Positions 26,364 to 36,088 of a stretch of 64,000 nucleotides of DNA are shown piece by piece. Every line of letters starts with the position of its first letter. Position 1 is the first letter of the stretch. The notes under the pieces are model-generated. The model was not told the DNA's origin and ran no database searches. It was given only the letters and a program-made list of their open reading frames with translations. The stretch comes from Microbulbifer sp. HZ11 (lineage in GTDB: Bacteria; Pseudomonadota; Gammaproteobacteria; Pseudomonadales; Cellvibrionaceae): NCBI RefSeq assembly GCF_000708675.1, contig NZ_JELR01000002.1, positions 682,001-746,000 of the forward strand, given 5' to 3'. The position numbers and the translations under genes were made by a program.

Positions 26364-28580
26364 TTACTTGAGATCGAAGCGGTCAAGTGTCATTACCTTG
26401 GTCCACGCTTGAACGAAATCATTGACAAACTTTTCGTCGTTGTCATTGGTTGCGTACATTTCAGCGACCGCCCGCAGTTCGGAGTTGGACCCGAAAATCA
26501 GATCCACCGGGGTGGCAGTCCACTTGAGTTCGCCGGTGCTGCGATCCTTACCCTCGTACAGCCCCTTCTCGCGGTCAGACTTGGACCATTTGGTGTCCAT
26601 GCTCAGCAGATTCACGAAAAAGTCGTTGCTGAGGGTGCCCGGCTTGTCGGTAAACACACCGTGCTTACTGCCGTTGTAGTTGGCCCCCAGGGTACGCATA
26701 CCACCGACCAGAACGGTCATCTCCGGCACGCTCAGGTCCAGCAGGTTGGCGTTATCGATCAGCATATCCACCGGCGCAAGGTGCGCTTCCTCGCTGTAGT
26801 AGTTACGGAAACCGTCTGCCTTGCGCTCCAGATAGCCGAAGGACTGAACATCGGTCATTTCCTGGGTGGCATCGTTGCGGCCCGGCTTGAACGGTACGCG
26901 CACCTCATAGCCAGCCTGCTTCGCCGCCTGCTCGATCGCCGCCGCTCCTGCAAGCACGATCATGTCTGCCATTGAGATCTTTTTGCCGCCGCGTGCCTTG
27001 CGGTTAAAGTCCTGTTGAATAGCCTCCAACCCAGTCAAAACCTTATCCAGTTCCTGTGGGTTGTTTACCGCCCAATCCTTCTGCGGAGCAAGGCGAATAC
27101 GCGCACCGTTGGCGCCACCACGCATGTCGGTAATACGGAAAGAAGATGCGGATGCCCAGGCAGTGCGTACCAGCTCTGGAACCGTGAGACCACTATCCAG
27201 TACTTGCGCTTTCAGGCGCTGAACATCACGATCGTCCACCAGCTTGAAATCCACTTCCGGGATCGGGTCCTGCCAGCTCAGAACTTCCGCCGGCACCTCA
27301 TCTCCCAGATAGCGCGCACGCGGACCCAGGTCGCGGTGAGTGAGCTTGAACCAGGCTTTGGCAAAGGCCTGCTGGAACTCATCCGGATTCTTGTGGAAAC
27401 GCTCGGCAATCTCTTTGTACTTCGGATCAAAACGCATCGAGAGATCCGTGGTAAACATCATTGGCGCATGTCGTTTGCCGTCGACGTGTGCATCGGGGAC
27501 AAATTTCACCTGTTCCGCATTTTCGGGTTCCCACTGGGTGTGGCCCGCCGGGCTCTTGGTTTTCACCCATTCAAATCCGAACAGGTTGTCGAGAAACTGG
27601 GAGCTCCAGGCGATCGGGTTTGCTGACCAGGCACCCTCCAATCCTGAGGTCACCGTGTCTTCCGAGTGGCCCTTGCCACATTTATTTTCCCAGCCGAACC
27701 CCTGCTGCTCGATAGGCGCATCACCGGGCGCCGCACCAATACACTTCTCCGGCTTGTGCGCACCGTGCGCCTTGCCGAAGGTATGCCCCCCGGCAATCAG
27801 AGCCACGGTTTCTTCATCACTCATGGCCATGCGGGCAAAGGTATCGCGAATACGGTGACCCGCAGCAACCGGGTCTGGATTACCGTTGGGGCCTTCCGGG
27901 TTGACGTAGATAAGCCCCATGTGGTCTGCCGCCAATGGCTTCTCCAGCTTGCCCCCATCAAAGCGCTTATCATTGCCCAACCACTCGCGCTCAGAACCCC
28001 AGTAGACAACATCGGCTTCCCAATCGTCCTCACGGCCACCGGCGTAACCAAACGTCTCGAAACCCATGGATTCCAGGGACACATTGCCGGCCAGCACCAT
28101 CAGGTCGGCCCAGGAAATAGCGTTGCCATATTTCTGCTTTACCGGCCACAGCAGACGACGAGCCTTATCCAGGCTGACGTTGTCGGGCCAACTATTCAGC
28201 GGTTCAAACCGCTGCTGACCACCGCCGGCACCACCGCGACCATCGTACACACGGTAGGTCCCGGCACTGTGCCAGGCCATACGAATGAAGAAAGGGCCAT
28301 AGTGACCGTAGTCGGCCGGCCACCAGTCCTGAGATGTGGTGAGCACCTGCTCGATGTCTTTCTTGACAGCATCGAGATCCAGCTTGCTGAACGCTTCCGC
28401 GTAGTCGAAGTCGGCGCCCATGGGGTTCGACTTTTCCGCATTCATTCGCAGAGGTTGCAGGTCAATGCGGTTGGGCCACCAGTCCTGGTTGGACATCGGC
28501 TCGCCAGAAGGTGCTGCGTTCGCGTTGACAGAGAGGGCAGTCGACAGGGCGACGGCCAGTGAAAGGGATTTCTTGAGCAT
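26364..28580 (-). CDS. katG: Catalase-peroxidase with signal peptide
   Basis: A 738-aa bifunctional heme catalase-peroxidase. The distal triad is in [13 protein letters not shown] (Trp103, His104 by my count); the proximal His is in [11 protein letters not shown]. The N-terminal catalytic and C-terminal structural halves are both complete. Unlike most KatG, it begins with a Sec-type signal ([18 protein letters not shown]), pointing to a periplasmic enzyme of the KatP type. ATG at 28580 is chosen over an upstream frame that lacks a signal. An OxyR-like site lies 123-159 bases upstream. Confidence 0.95.
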   Translation of the reverse strand: MLKKSLSLAVALSTALSVNANAAPSGEPMSNQDWWPNRIDLQPLRMNAEKSNPMGADFDYAEAFSKLDLDAVKKDIEQVLTTSQDWWPADYGHYGPFFIRMAWHSAGTYRVYDGRGGAGGGQQRFEPLNSWPDNVSLDKARRLLWPVKQKYGNAISWADLMVLAGNVSLESMGFETFGYAGGREDDWEADVVYWGSEREWLGNDKRFDGGKLEKPLAADHMGLIYVNPEGPNGNPDPVAAGHRIRDTFARMAMSDEETVALIAGGHTFGKAHGAHKPEKCIGAAPGDAPIEQQGFGWENKCGKGHSEDTVTSGLEGAWSANPIAWSSQFLDNLFGFEWVKTKSPAGHTQWEPENAEQVKFVPDAHVDGKRHAPMMFTTDLSMRFDPKYKEIAERFHKNPDEFQQAFAKAWFKLTHRDLGPRARYLGDEVPAEVLSWQDPIPEVDFKLVDDRDVQRLKAQVLDSGLTVPELVRTAWASASSFRITDMRGGANGARIRLAPQKDWAVNNPQELDKVLTGLEAIQQDFNRKARGGKKISMADMIVLAGAAAIEQAAKQAGYEVRVPFKPGRNDATQEMTDVQSFGYLERKADGFRNYYSEEAHLAPVDMLIDNANLLDLSVPEMTVLVGGMRTLGANYNGSKHGVFTDKPGTLSNDFFVNLLSMDTKWSKSDREKGLYEGKDRSTGELKWTATPVDLIFGSNSELRAVAEMYATNDNDEKFVNDFVQAWTKVMTLDRFDLK

Positions 28581-28702
28581 TGGATTGCGTTCCTTACGGC
28601 ATAATCTATCGGACAACTGAATCCTATAGGCCCACACAATCACCTTGAAATTGGATGTTATTATTGCCCCAATAAACAGTAGCAATTAAAGTTACTCCGC
28701 TT

Positions 28703-28739
28703 ATAGTCCACGGATATCAACGCGATAGCCTCTAACAAT
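28703..28739. promoter_or_regulatory. OxyR-like binding site in the katG / NYN divergent region
   Basis: Four elements with exact OxyR spacing: ATAG-N7-ATAT-N7-ATAG-N7-CAAT, compared with ATAG-N7-CTAT-N7-ATAG-N7-CTAT. Two tetrads are exact and two have one mismatch. The location upstream of katG supports peroxide control. Confidence 0.65.
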
Positions 28740-28796
28740 TTCCTTGCAAAAGAATCAGAATGCTCCATTTCTCCAAACCGGTACGGTGCCACAGGC

Positions 28797-29273
28797 ATGC
28801 AAAAAGTCGCGATCTTTGTTGATGTCCAGAATGTGTATTACACCGCGCGCCAGGCATTTCAACGCAACTTTGATTACAACGCATTCTGGGCCCAGGCTAC
28901 CGAGGGGCGGGAGGTGATCTACGCCGCCGCCTACGCTATCGACCGTGGGGATAAAAAGCAGCGGGAATTCCAGAATATTCTCAGAGCCATCGGCTTCGAG
29001 GTGAAACTGAAACCTTTTATCCAGCGCTCCGATGGTTCTGCCAAAGGCGACTGGGATGTGGGAATCACCATCGATGCTCTGGAGCGGAGCGCCGCAGCCG
29101 ATGTGATCGTACTGGTTTCCGGGGATGGGGACTTTGACCTGCTGGTGGAGACGTTACGAACCGGGCGCGGAAAAACTGTGGAGGTATACGGCGTTGCCCC
29201 GCAAACATCGACATCCCTCATCAGCGCGGCCAATCAGTTTTTTCCGATTGGGGAACGCCTCCTGTTGCGCTGA
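28797..29273 (+). CDS. NYN-domain (LabA/DUF88-like) protein
   Basis: A 158-aa single-domain protein of the PIN-like NYN superfamily. The acidic residues expected at the metal site are present: FVDVQN near the start, KGDWDVGITIDAL in the middle and VLVSGDGDFDLLVE. NYN proteins are predicted or shown ribonucleases in several lineages; activity here is inferred. It is divergent from katG and shares its control region. No strong ribosome-binding site is visible before the ATG. Confidence 0.88.
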   Translation: MQKVAIFVDVQNVYYTARQAFQRNFDYNAFWAQATEGREVIYAAAYAIDRGDKKQREFQNILRAIGFEVKLKPFIQRSDGSAKGDWDVGITIDALERSAAADVIVLVSGDGDFDLLVETLRTGRGKTVEVYGVAPQTSTSLISAANQFFPIGERLLLR

Positions 29274-29360
29274 CGCTTGCCGGTAATGAGAGATGGCCCG
29301 CTTGTACAATCAAGCGACACAGGCACTGAACAGGAACGACACCGGACTAAACGCCCCGAC

Positions 29361-31076
29361 CTAAGAAGTCGCCGCGACAAAAGCCGGTTGCGTTGCCCCG
29401 TTTTCCGGGTTGAGTGGCGCCAGTTCCACACGATTGCGGCCCGCATGCTTTGCACGATACAAAGCGCCGTCTGCGGCCTCAAACAACTGAATGGCGGACG
29501 CGTAGTTGTCTTGCTCGCTGGCCGCTACGCCAATACTCACGGTCAGTGAAATATCCTTCAGGTTGAGGCCCGCTACTGACTGGCGCAAACGCTCCGCTAC
29601 TTCCACCGCCTGCTCCCGGTTCGTGCGCGGCAAGAGGATAGCAAACTCTTCACCGCCGTAACGACAGGCCACCACCGGCTTCCGCACCTGCTTTCTGATC
29701 AACTGCCCTACCGCGGCGAGAGCGGCATCACCCCGCACATGCCCTAAACGGTCATTAATCATCTTGAAGTGATCCAGGTCGATAATCAGAAGAGCCAATG
29801 AGGTGCCGTTACGCGAGGTGAATGCAAATTCTTTGGGTAATTGTTCGTCGAAGTAGCGGCGATTGAACAGCGTGGTTAATTGATCGGTATAACCGTGCCG
29901 CTGAATCTCGCCGACTCTCGCACCCAGGGCGAGAGAGAGCAATACCATCTCAACCAGTGCGCCTACCTGAAACGCGTTGTGGGTAATACTGTTGTGCGGC
30001 AGCAGGCCGAATGTTTTCAGCATATATACAACCACGCTGACCAGTAACGCTGCCCATCCCACAAGAAAATACCGCGCGGGCACCGAACCCCGCAGCAGAC
30101 TGACTACCCCCATCACCATAAACAGGATTGAAAGCACTAGGGTCAGAATCGCCAATGTCAGAATCATGGGGCCGTAGCTGACAAACGGCGATATGGCAGT
30201 CAACGGAAAAAGGGCGTACAGCAAAACGCGCGCGAGAACATCAGTGCGCGGAGCCAGTCGCGGGCCCGCGCACACGGTGCGCACAAACTGGATACCGAAA
30301 ATCAGGGTAAGACCAAGCAGCGCCACCAGGCTCTGGTTAGCCAGCCACGGATTTCCCGGCCATAGGTACTGATAGGAAACCCCATTGTGCACCCCAAAAT
30401 AAAGCCCGTAGCAGATGGCATACCCCATATAAAAAGCATAAGCGCGATCACGTACAGCCAAAAATAGAAACAGGTTGTAAACAACCAGTACCAGGAATCC
30501 ACCGTAATAGATCCCAAGCAATAACTGCTCTTTCGCAAGCTGTGGCAGAAAGGTGGTTTCACTGCTGATACTGAGCCCGATATTCATCGAACCCGCCGTC
30601 TGATAGCGAAAATAGAAGGTCTGGGTGGTGTTGGCCGGCACAGTGACGGGAAATACGAAATCCCGCAGATTTACCGGACGGGAGTCAAACTTGCGGCGAT
30701 CACCGGTTGCGGTATGTGACCAGTCGCCGTTGCCGGCCGGCTGCCAGAAATCCAGGTGGTCGATGAGTGGATAATCCTGGCGGAATATCAGCCCGAGCGG
30801 CGACGCGGTAGGATTGTGTAAGGTGACCGCCACCCAGTAAGCAGCGTCGCTGAACCCGAAGTTGTTTCCATCCCCGTCAATGCTCTGCCACTGCCCGGAG
30901 AACTGCGGCCCCACAACCTCAGGAAATGTCAGGCTGCGCTGCGTATCAACCAGTATGCGAAGGTGCGGAGCAAGTGCCTGGAGCGGTTGCTCACTGCCGA
31001 CAACGAGCGGTTTTCCCCAGCCACAAACTGAGGCACAAACCAGTGCTACCCCCCAGATCCACCTCGCCAAAGACAT
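29361..31076 (-). CDS. 7TMR-DISM diguanylate cyclase, paralogue 2
   Basis: A 571-aa protein with the same architecture as the gene at 24371-26107: signal peptide (ending near VCGWGK), 7TMR-DISMED2 (FGFSDAAYWVAVTL, FRQDYPLIDHLDFW), seven membrane helices and a GGDEF domain with active CRYGGEEFAILLPR. The RxxD inhibitory site is replaced by RKPV. Long identical stretches in the DISM and 7TM regions show a recent duplication; the N-terminal 80 residues differ most, which may mean different ligands. Confidence 0.92.
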   Translation of the reverse strand: MSLARWIWGVALVCASVCGWGKPLVVGSEQPLQALAPHLRILVDTQRSLTFPEVVGPQFSGQWQSIDGDGNNFGFSDAAYWVAVTLHNPTASPLGLIFRQDYPLIDHLDFWQPAGNGDWSHTATGDRRKFDSRPVNLRDFVFPVTVPANTTQTFYFRYQTAGSMNIGLSISSETTFLPQLAKEQLLLGIYYGGFLVLVVYNLFLFLAVRDRAYAFYMGYAICYGLYFGVHNGVSYQYLWPGNPWLANQSLVALLGLTLIFGIQFVRTVCAGPRLAPRTDVLARVLLYALFPLTAISPFVSYGPMILTLAILTLVLSILFMVMGVVSLLRGSVPARYFLVGWAALLVSVVVYMLKTFGLLPHNSITHNAFQVGALVEMVLLSLALGARVGEIQRHGYTDQLTTLFNRRYFDEQLPKEFAFTSRNGTSLALLIIDLDHFKMINDRLGHVRGDAALAAVGQLIRKQVRKPVVACRYGGEEFAILLPRTNREQAVEVAERLRQSVAGLNLKDISLTVSIGVAASEQDNYASAIQLFEAADGALYRAKHAGRNRVELAPLNPENGATQPAFVAATS

Positions 31077-31299
31077 CGCCGTCTCGACTCCCGTTTATTC
31101 TTCTCGTATATGACAGGGGATACTACCACCTTTTTCTCTGATCACACTGGACCGCTCACTGCGCCAGACGGGCGGTGCAGCGCGAGTGGGCACTTTCGGA
31201 TAGGACTTGGTGGCCGCCGCTTGTACCATTACGCCGGCAAGATAAAGCAGGCAAGTTACTGCCCATCGAAAGCTCGCTTCCCCTAACCTGGAGCCCACT

Positions 31300-32109
31300 G
31301 TGGAAATATCCGCGCTCTACCATTTTCCCGTCAAATCCTTACAGGGACACAAGACCAAGTCTCTTCCTCTGGACAACTTTGGCGCAGTGAACGATCGCCG
31401 CTGGATGCTGGTCGATGCCGACAACCAGTTCGTCACTCAGCGCCGCACCCGCGCCATGGCCCAATTAAAGGCAACGGTCACCACCAAGGGCCTACTGCTG
31501 GAAAACATGCATGGAGAACGTTTTGAAGTCGATCATCCTGGCTCAAATGCCGAACGCTGTAGGGTGACCGTATGGAATGATGATGTCGTCGCAAGGGATG
31601 CGGGCGCGGACGCCGCTCGGTGGCTGAGTGAGCAATTACAGTCACCTGTGCGTTTAGTGACCATGGGAGAGGAGTTCCGGCGGCCACTGGAGGTTCCTCG
31701 CCAGGACCGCCAGGTGGGCTTTGCGGATGCGGCGCCTTTACTGGTTATCAGCCAGGCGTCGCTTGACGATCTCAACAGTCGCCTGGCTGAGCCTGTATCC
31801 ATGCTGCGTTTTCGCCCCAATCTGGTGGTAAGTGGTTGCGAGCCTTTTGCCGAAGATCACTGGAAAACACTGACCGTTCATACCCATGATGGACCACTGG
31901 TATTCGATTGCACTCACCCCTGCGCCCGCTGCGCCATTCCCGGGTTACACCCGTTCACTGGCCGCGCCCAGAAAGAACCGCTGCGCACACTGGCCAGTTA
32001 CCGACGCGGGGAAGACGGGCAGATTTACTTCGGCATGAACCTGGCACCAGCATTTTCCGACCAGCCCATGGCGACCATACACTTGGGCGATCGGGTGGAG
32101 GTGCGTTGA
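31300..32109 (+). CDS. MOSC domain-containing protein, YcbX-like
   Basis: A 269-aa protein with an N-terminal beta-barrel MOSC_N domain (ISALYHFPVKSLQG, DRRWMLVDADNQFVTQR) and a C-terminal MOSC domain with the conserved Cys in CTHPCARCAIPGLHP. Related proteins carry molybdenum cofactor and reduce N-hydroxylated compounds with a ferredoxin partner. This one is short and lacks the C-terminal 2Fe-2S ferredoxin domain of YcbX, so a separate electron donor is expected. Start is GTG at 31300. Confidence 0.85.
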   Translation: MEISALYHFPVKSLQGHKTKSLPLDNFGAVNDRRWMLVDADNQFVTQRRTRAMAQLKATVTTKGLLLENMHGERFEVDHPGSNAERCRVTVWNDDVVARDAGADAARWLSEQLQSPVRLVTMGEEFRRPLEVPRQDRQVGFADAAPLLVISQASLDDLNSRLAEPVSMLRFRPNLVVSGCEPFAEDHWKTLTVHTHDGPLVFDCTHPCARCAIPGLHPFTGRAQKEPLRTLASYRRGEDGQIYFGMNLAPAFSDQPMATIHLGDRVEVR

Positions 32110-32241
32110 CCGCGCACTTCTTCCCATTCATACCGAGGCAGAGCTATTGTTCGATGAGCACGACCAAGGATTCTGGAGTGCATCCGTGTTCAACCCCAGA
32201 ACCGCAACGCCGTAATCGCACACTTGAGTTTCTTACGCCCG

Positions 32242-32259
32242 AGATTGTCTATACAATCT
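32242..32259. promoter_or_regulatory. Palindromic operator upstream of the GntR gene
   Basis: AGATTGT-ctat-ACAATCT is a perfect 7+7 inverted repeat, 33 bases before the GntR start. The inner TTGT-N4-ACAA fits FadR-subfamily operators, suggesting autoregulation. Confidence 0.55.
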
Positions 32260-32291
32260 TCGCCCATATCCCGACCAGATACGAGCGACCG

Positions 32292-33005
32292 ATGACCGCG
32301 CAATTCCAGCTGATTACCGAGACCAGCCGCAGCCTGAACATTCAGATTGCCAGGGAAATCGCGCAAAAAATCCTTTCCGGTGACCTTCCCCAGGGTGAGA
32401 TCATTCCTGGTGAAGTGTACCTTTGTACCCAGTTTGGCGTGAGTCGCACTGTACTACGGGAGGCGATAAAACTGCTCAAATCCAAGGGCATGCTGGAATC
32501 GAAGCCCAAAGTGGGGACCCGGGTATGTAACGAGACCCAGTGGAATTTCCTCGATGCGCAGCTACTTGAATGGCTCGCAGACATAGAAACTACAGAAAAT
32601 GTGTACCGCCAGTTTCTGGAACTACGGCGATCTATTGAGCCTCAGGCAACTGCGCTCGCGGCAATTCGCGCGACCCCTGAGCACCGCGCAGAATTAACAG
32701 CAGTCTTCCGGCAGATGGATACGATTGCACAGCGCTTTGACCAAACCCTCTGGACCGAGGTCGACACCCAATTCCACCGAATTATTTTTCTCGCCACCGG
32801 AAACAGTTTTTTTATCCCCTTCGGCAATGTGATGGCTGCTATGCTGAAGTGGTTTATTCAATTTTCATCCAAGGAGGGCGGTGTGTGTATCGAGGAGCAC
32901 CGTCAGATTTACGAAGCGATTATGGCTGGCGATGCAGAAAAAGCGCGGCAATCCAGCATCTCACTAATGGAAAGCCACAAACACCGCCTTGGTAATAATG
33001 AATAA
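32292..33005 (+). CDS. GntR-family (FadR/FCD) transcription regulator
   Basis: A 237-aa regulator. The N-terminal winged helix contains the GntR signature (LPQGEIIPGEVYLCTQFGVSRTVLREAIK region, residues about 25-60), and the C-terminal FCD ligand domain has conserved metal-site residues (RRSIEP, DTQFHRIIF, EEHRQIYEAI). FCD members usually sense sugar acids. The adjacent alginate-lyase-type gene makes an uronate-derived ligand plausible (inference). ATG at 32292 is chosen; the open frame runs into the MOSC gene but that part is not conserved in character. Confidence 0.9.
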   Translation: MTAQFQLITETSRSLNIQIAREIAQKILSGDLPQGEIIPGEVYLCTQFGVSRTVLREAIKLLKSKGMLESKPKVGTRVCNETQWNFLDAQLLEWLADIETTENVYRQFLELRRSIEPQATALAAIRATPEHRAELTAVFRQMDTIAQRFDQTLWTEVDTQFHRIIFLATGNSFFIPFGNVMAAMLKWFIQFSSKEGGVCIEEHRQIYEAIMAGDAEKARQSSISLMESHKHRLGNNE

Positions 33006-33020
33006 TCCCCCCGGGGGCCA

Positions 33021-33050
33021 AAAAAAAAGCCGGCGTACGCCGGCTTTTTT
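33021..33050. terminator. Bidirectional terminator between GntR gene and the 29-codon ORF
   Basis: Stem GCCGGCGTACGCCGGC (33029-33044), with A8 before and T6 after, so it works for the plus-strand GntR gene and for minus-strand transcripts. Confidence 0.9.
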
Positions 33051-33057
33051 GATGGTT

Positions 33058-33147
33058 TTACTGAAATGCTTCCCAGGCAGAGGTCGCAAGCAACAGCGCC
33101 CCCCAGACCCAGAGAATATCCAGCTCACCTCGCTTCCATAAATTCAT
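33058..33147 (-). CDS. Putative 29-aa small membrane protein
   Basis: ATG at 33147 is preceded by GGGAG at six bases. The peptide begins MNLWKRGELDILWVWGALLL and ends in AWEAFQ: a short basic N-terminus followed by a hydrophobic segment, as in small membrane proteins. The stop is seven bases before a strong terminator and the start lies 81 bases after the lyase stop, so it could be the last gene of that transcript. No homologue is recalled; expression is unproven. Confidence 0.45.
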   Translation of the reverse strand: MNLWKRGELDILWVWGALLLATSAWEAFQ

Positions 33148-33228
33148 TGGATGCTCCCGATAGCAAGGGTGCATTGTGTATCCAGTGATGTGGCCGCTGC
33201 CATCACGGTGGTGACCGCGGCCAACCTA

Positions 33229-35859
33229 TTACTCTCCGCTCTTGTGAGAAACCAGGCGGAAGCTGTCAAACAGAACCACAGCATCGGCCGCAGGTGCGCC
33301 TTCAAACGCCAGCTTGAAATCGTCCACACGCACTTCACTTCCATCTCCCTGGTATTCAGCAAAGATGGTCAGTGAGGTGTTGCTACCGCTATTGAACTGG
33401 ATGGTGTCGGGACGGAAACTGTCGTCGCCCTCCAGCGCTTCATCCAGCAGGCTGTAATCCGATACTTTTTCTGCGACAACCGTCGAGCCATCGGCACCTT
33501 TCACACCGAATTTCACTTTTGCGTCATAGCCATTCTTTTCCAGAATGTACATGGACAGGGTGTAATCGGTATTGGCGACGACACTGACGGTTTGCGAAAT
33601 ACTCGGGTCCGCCGGAGTGCCAAAATCATCTGCGTTGTACTTAAACTTGATGGAGCCATCGGCACCGCTGGCCGAATTGCTGGAATCCTGAACCTGGCCG
33701 ATTCCAGTGCCTTCGTACACGTCCCAGCCATCCTGTCCATTGTCGAAGTTCGGATTCACGATCGCGGCTTCACTCGCAACATCGTCGTCAATCAATGCGA
33801 AGATTTCTGCACTGGTGGCATCGCCGGAATTAAAGGTCACGCTGGCGAACCGGTACTGGTCGGTGCTACTCAGGTCGCCACTGACGGTTTCCTCGCCCAT
33901 CACCACCTGCAGTTTCGCGTGCCCTTTTACAAAGGCAGACAGGGTGTAGTTGGTATTGGGTTCCAGAGTGACGGTCTGGGAAACACTCGCTGACGGGGAA
34001 TCCAGCTTGATGCTGCTGCCACGAGAGAATACTTCCGCAGGGTCAGTGGCCAGTACTGCGCCGTTGTTGGTCCAACCGTCGAGGCCGTTGTCGAAATCGT
34101 GGTTGGCGAGTGCTACCTGTTTGACAAAGCCGCGACTCATGGGCGGGGTGTAGTTGATCGGACCCACATCCTCATAAGTCAGAACACCTGTAGTGACAGC
34201 GCCATCAGACACTTCGTCTGCACCGGCGAGGGTGCTTTCACTGCGCATTTGACCATCCATATCCACGGTCACCGCTCCGAAGCCGCCACTTTCCAGCCCG
34301 CTGACGGCCGCCAGATTGACGCTGCCGTCCGGACGGAAAATACCGCGCGCGTCGGCTGCCAACTGTGCGTCGGCAAAGGTAATACCCTCAACAGACGACA
34401 GTGCCTCGCTATCGGAGAAAGCACCACCGTAGAAGACGTTACCACCGATCACTGAGTTGGACGGCATACCGTCGGCCGCCTGCACAATCACCGGACCAAC
34501 GGCATCGACAATAATGTTGTTGTGCAGATAGATATTTTGTGGGTTCGCAGACTTGCCGCCGCCATCGACATTCAGGCTGTTCACGCTATCCACAATGGTA
34601 TTGTGGGCAACGAAAACATTTTCGACCTGCTGATAGCCGTTCGTCTCACTACCGTCGGAGCCCATCAGCACAATGCCACCGTGGTGCAAGGTACTCAGAT
34701 AACGCGCCCCCTGAATGTAGTTGTTGACGATGGTATGACCGTCATCCACAACACGCAGCCCTCCGGCAAACGGGTGATCGTCGCCCAGAATAAAGTTGCC
34801 GCTGATGGTGGCACTGGAACCGTGACGAGTGGTGATGGAACCATAGCTGTCACGCACGGTGTTATTGCGAATGGTGTTATTGCCAGACTTATTGGAAATG
34901 ACTTCCGCTTCGCCCTGAATACGCTCGAAGTAGTTGTACTCTACGGTGGAGAATGAGTCGCCTTTGTGGGAGTCACTGGTGCCGATACGAATCGCTTCGT
35001 ATTCGTTGTCATCATTATCGGCATAAGCTTTACCGTTCACCGGCGGACGATCGCCAAAGTAGTTGTGGTCGATGGTCGCGCGGTCCACCTCCATGGTTTC
35101 CACAGTCATACCGCCTTCGGTATCCAGCCAGCGATCCACCACCAACAGCGCGCCGCGGGTGGTTTTGCCGGCAAACCAGCTGTGATCCACGCGGTTATTG
35201 GCACCGTAGATATGCACCCATTTGCCGGAATCCTCGCTATCCACGTCAAAATCGACAATGGATATTTCGGTGATTCGGCAATTGTTGCAAGGGGTATTGC
35301 TGTTACCACGAGTCTGGATCAGGTCACTATTTGCAGAAGTGCCATCTTTGAAGACGAAGCCCTGCAGCACCACATATTCACCGCTCATGTTGACGCTGAC
35401 TTCACCACCGATGGTGACCGCACCAGACTCCGCTGCAGCAACGGTGATGGGGGCTTCTTCGGTACCCATACCACCGAAGCTCAGCTCAAGACCGGTGTAT
35501 TCACCGGCAGCGAGACATACGGTAGTGCCTGCAGCCATGTCATAACTGACCGCGTCTTCCAGCTCGGAAGTACTGTTTACTGTGGTATCGCAATTGATGG
35601 CAGGAACAGAGTCGTTATCACCCAGGCTACCGCGGGCGAAATTGGGGCCTGTTTCGGGTTCGGGCTCTGGTTCTGGTTCTGGCTCGGGTTCTGGCTCGGG
35701 TTCTGGCTCGGGTTCTGGCTCGGGTTCTGGTTCGGGTTCGGGTTCTGGCTCAGGAACCACAACATCAGGTGGGTTGGTATCCGAATCGCTACTGGAACCA
35801 TTGTCGCAACCCGCCAGACTGGCGAGCAGGACTAAGCCTATCAAGTACTTGATATTCAA
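33229..35859 (-). CDS. PL6-family polysaccharide lyase lipoprotein (alginate lyase-like)
   Basis: An 876-aa secreted lipoprotein (lipobox LASLAGC, Cys18), followed by a Glu-Pro repeat linker (about residues 37-70). The parallel beta-helix domain (about 80-560) matches PL6/chondroitinase-B-type lyases. The presumed catalytic pair is Lys324 (VISNKSGNN) and Arg345 (TTRHGSS); the 21-residue spacing equals Lys220/Arg241 of alginate lyase AlyGC. Two tandem beta-sandwich repeats follow ([11 protein letters not shown] and [11 protein letters not shown]), probably carbohydrate-binding modules. The GntR gene nearby may regulate it. Alginate is the likeliest substrate, but dermatan-type glycans cannot be excluded. 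Confidence 0.9.
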   Translation of the reverse strand: MNIKYLIGLVLLASLAGCDNGSSSDSDTNPPDVVVPEPEPEPEPEPEPEPEPEPEPEPEPEPEPEPEPETGPNFARGSLGDNDSVPAINCDTTVNSTSELEDAVSYDMAAGTTVCLAAGEYTGLELSFGGMGTEEAPITVAAAESGAVTIGGEVSVNMSGEYVVLQGFVFKDGTSANSDLIQTRGNSNTPCNNCRITEISIVDFDVDSEDSGKWVHIYGANNRVDHSWFAGKTTRGALLVVDRWLDTEGGMTVETMEVDRATIDHNYFGDRPPVNGKAYADNDDNEYEAIRIGTSDSHKGDSFSTVEYNYFERIQGEAEVISNKSGNNTIRNNTVRDSYGSITTRHGSSATISGNFILGDDHPFAGGLRVVDDGHTIVNNYIQGARYLSTLHHGGIVLMGSDGSETNGYQQVENVFVAHNTIVDSVNSLNVDGGGKSANPQNIYLHNNIIVDAVGPVIVQAADGMPSNSVIGGNVFYGGAFSDSEALSSVEGITFADAQLAADARGIFRPDGSVNLAAVSGLESGGFGAVTVDMDGQMRSESTLAGADEVSDGAVTTGVLTYEDVGPINYTPPMSRGFVKQVALANHDFDNGLDGWTNNGAVLATDPAEVFSRGSSIKLDSPSASVSQTVTLEPNTNYTLSAFVKGHAKLQVVMGEETVSGDLSSTDQYRFASVTFNSGDATSAEIFALIDDDVASEAAIVNPNFDNGQDGWDVYEGTGIGQVQDSSNSASGADGSIKFKYNADDFGTPADPSISQTVSVVANTDYTLSMYILEKNGYDAKVKFGVKGADGSTVVAEKVSDYSLLDEALEGDDSFRPDTIQFNSGSNTSLTIFAEYQGDGSEVRVDDFKLAFEGAPAADAVVLFDSFRLVSHKSGE
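35642..35756. repeat. Six-base tandem repeats encoding the Glu-Pro linker
   Basis: The plus strand shows about 19 units of GGTTCT, GGCTCG or GGTTCG, read on the minus strand as Glu-Pro codon pairs. The low-complexity tract could change length by slippage without shifting the frame. Confidence 0.9.
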
Positions 35860-35950
35860 GGCGTTTCCCTCTCATCACATTTTTATTCATTTATTTTTGT
35901 TTTCTTCGTACATCTAGGCCCGAAGAGCCTATACGCTAGCAAAACTCTAT

Positions 35951-35970
35951 TTGTTGGACAATATTATTGT
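35951..35970. promoter_or_regulatory. Possible operator upstream of the PL6 lyase gene
   Basis: TTGTTGGACAA overlaps the perfect palindrome ACAAT-att-ATTGT. Half-sites resemble those of the operator before the GntR gene (TTGT/ACAA), though the spacing is three rather than four bases, about 95 bases before the lyase start. Confidence 0.35.
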
Positions 35971-36088
35971 TTGCCAGATCACAGTTTATCCAAACCACAG
36001 ACTTGGAGAGGCGCAGCACGCCAACATAAACTATTGAAAATGCAGGAAAATCCAGAGAACGGCGAAATTTCGACCGAAGGAAGACAAT

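Noticed and set aside
29298..29315. Hairpin CGCTTG-tacaat-CAAGCG between the NYN and cyclase genes as a terminator
   Set aside because: Short stem with no poly-T on either strand; too weak to call.
31908..32291. Longer N-terminus of the GntR regulator
   Set aside because: It overlaps the MOSC gene, lacks domain features, and the operator palindrome would fall inside the coding region.
35642..35756. Possible CRISPR-like or satellite array
   Set aside because: The units are six bases, in frame with the protein linker and without spacers.
35582..35917. Plus-strand ORF with a Gly-Ser repeat
   Set aside because: It is the reverse reading of the Glu-Pro linker codons of the lyase.
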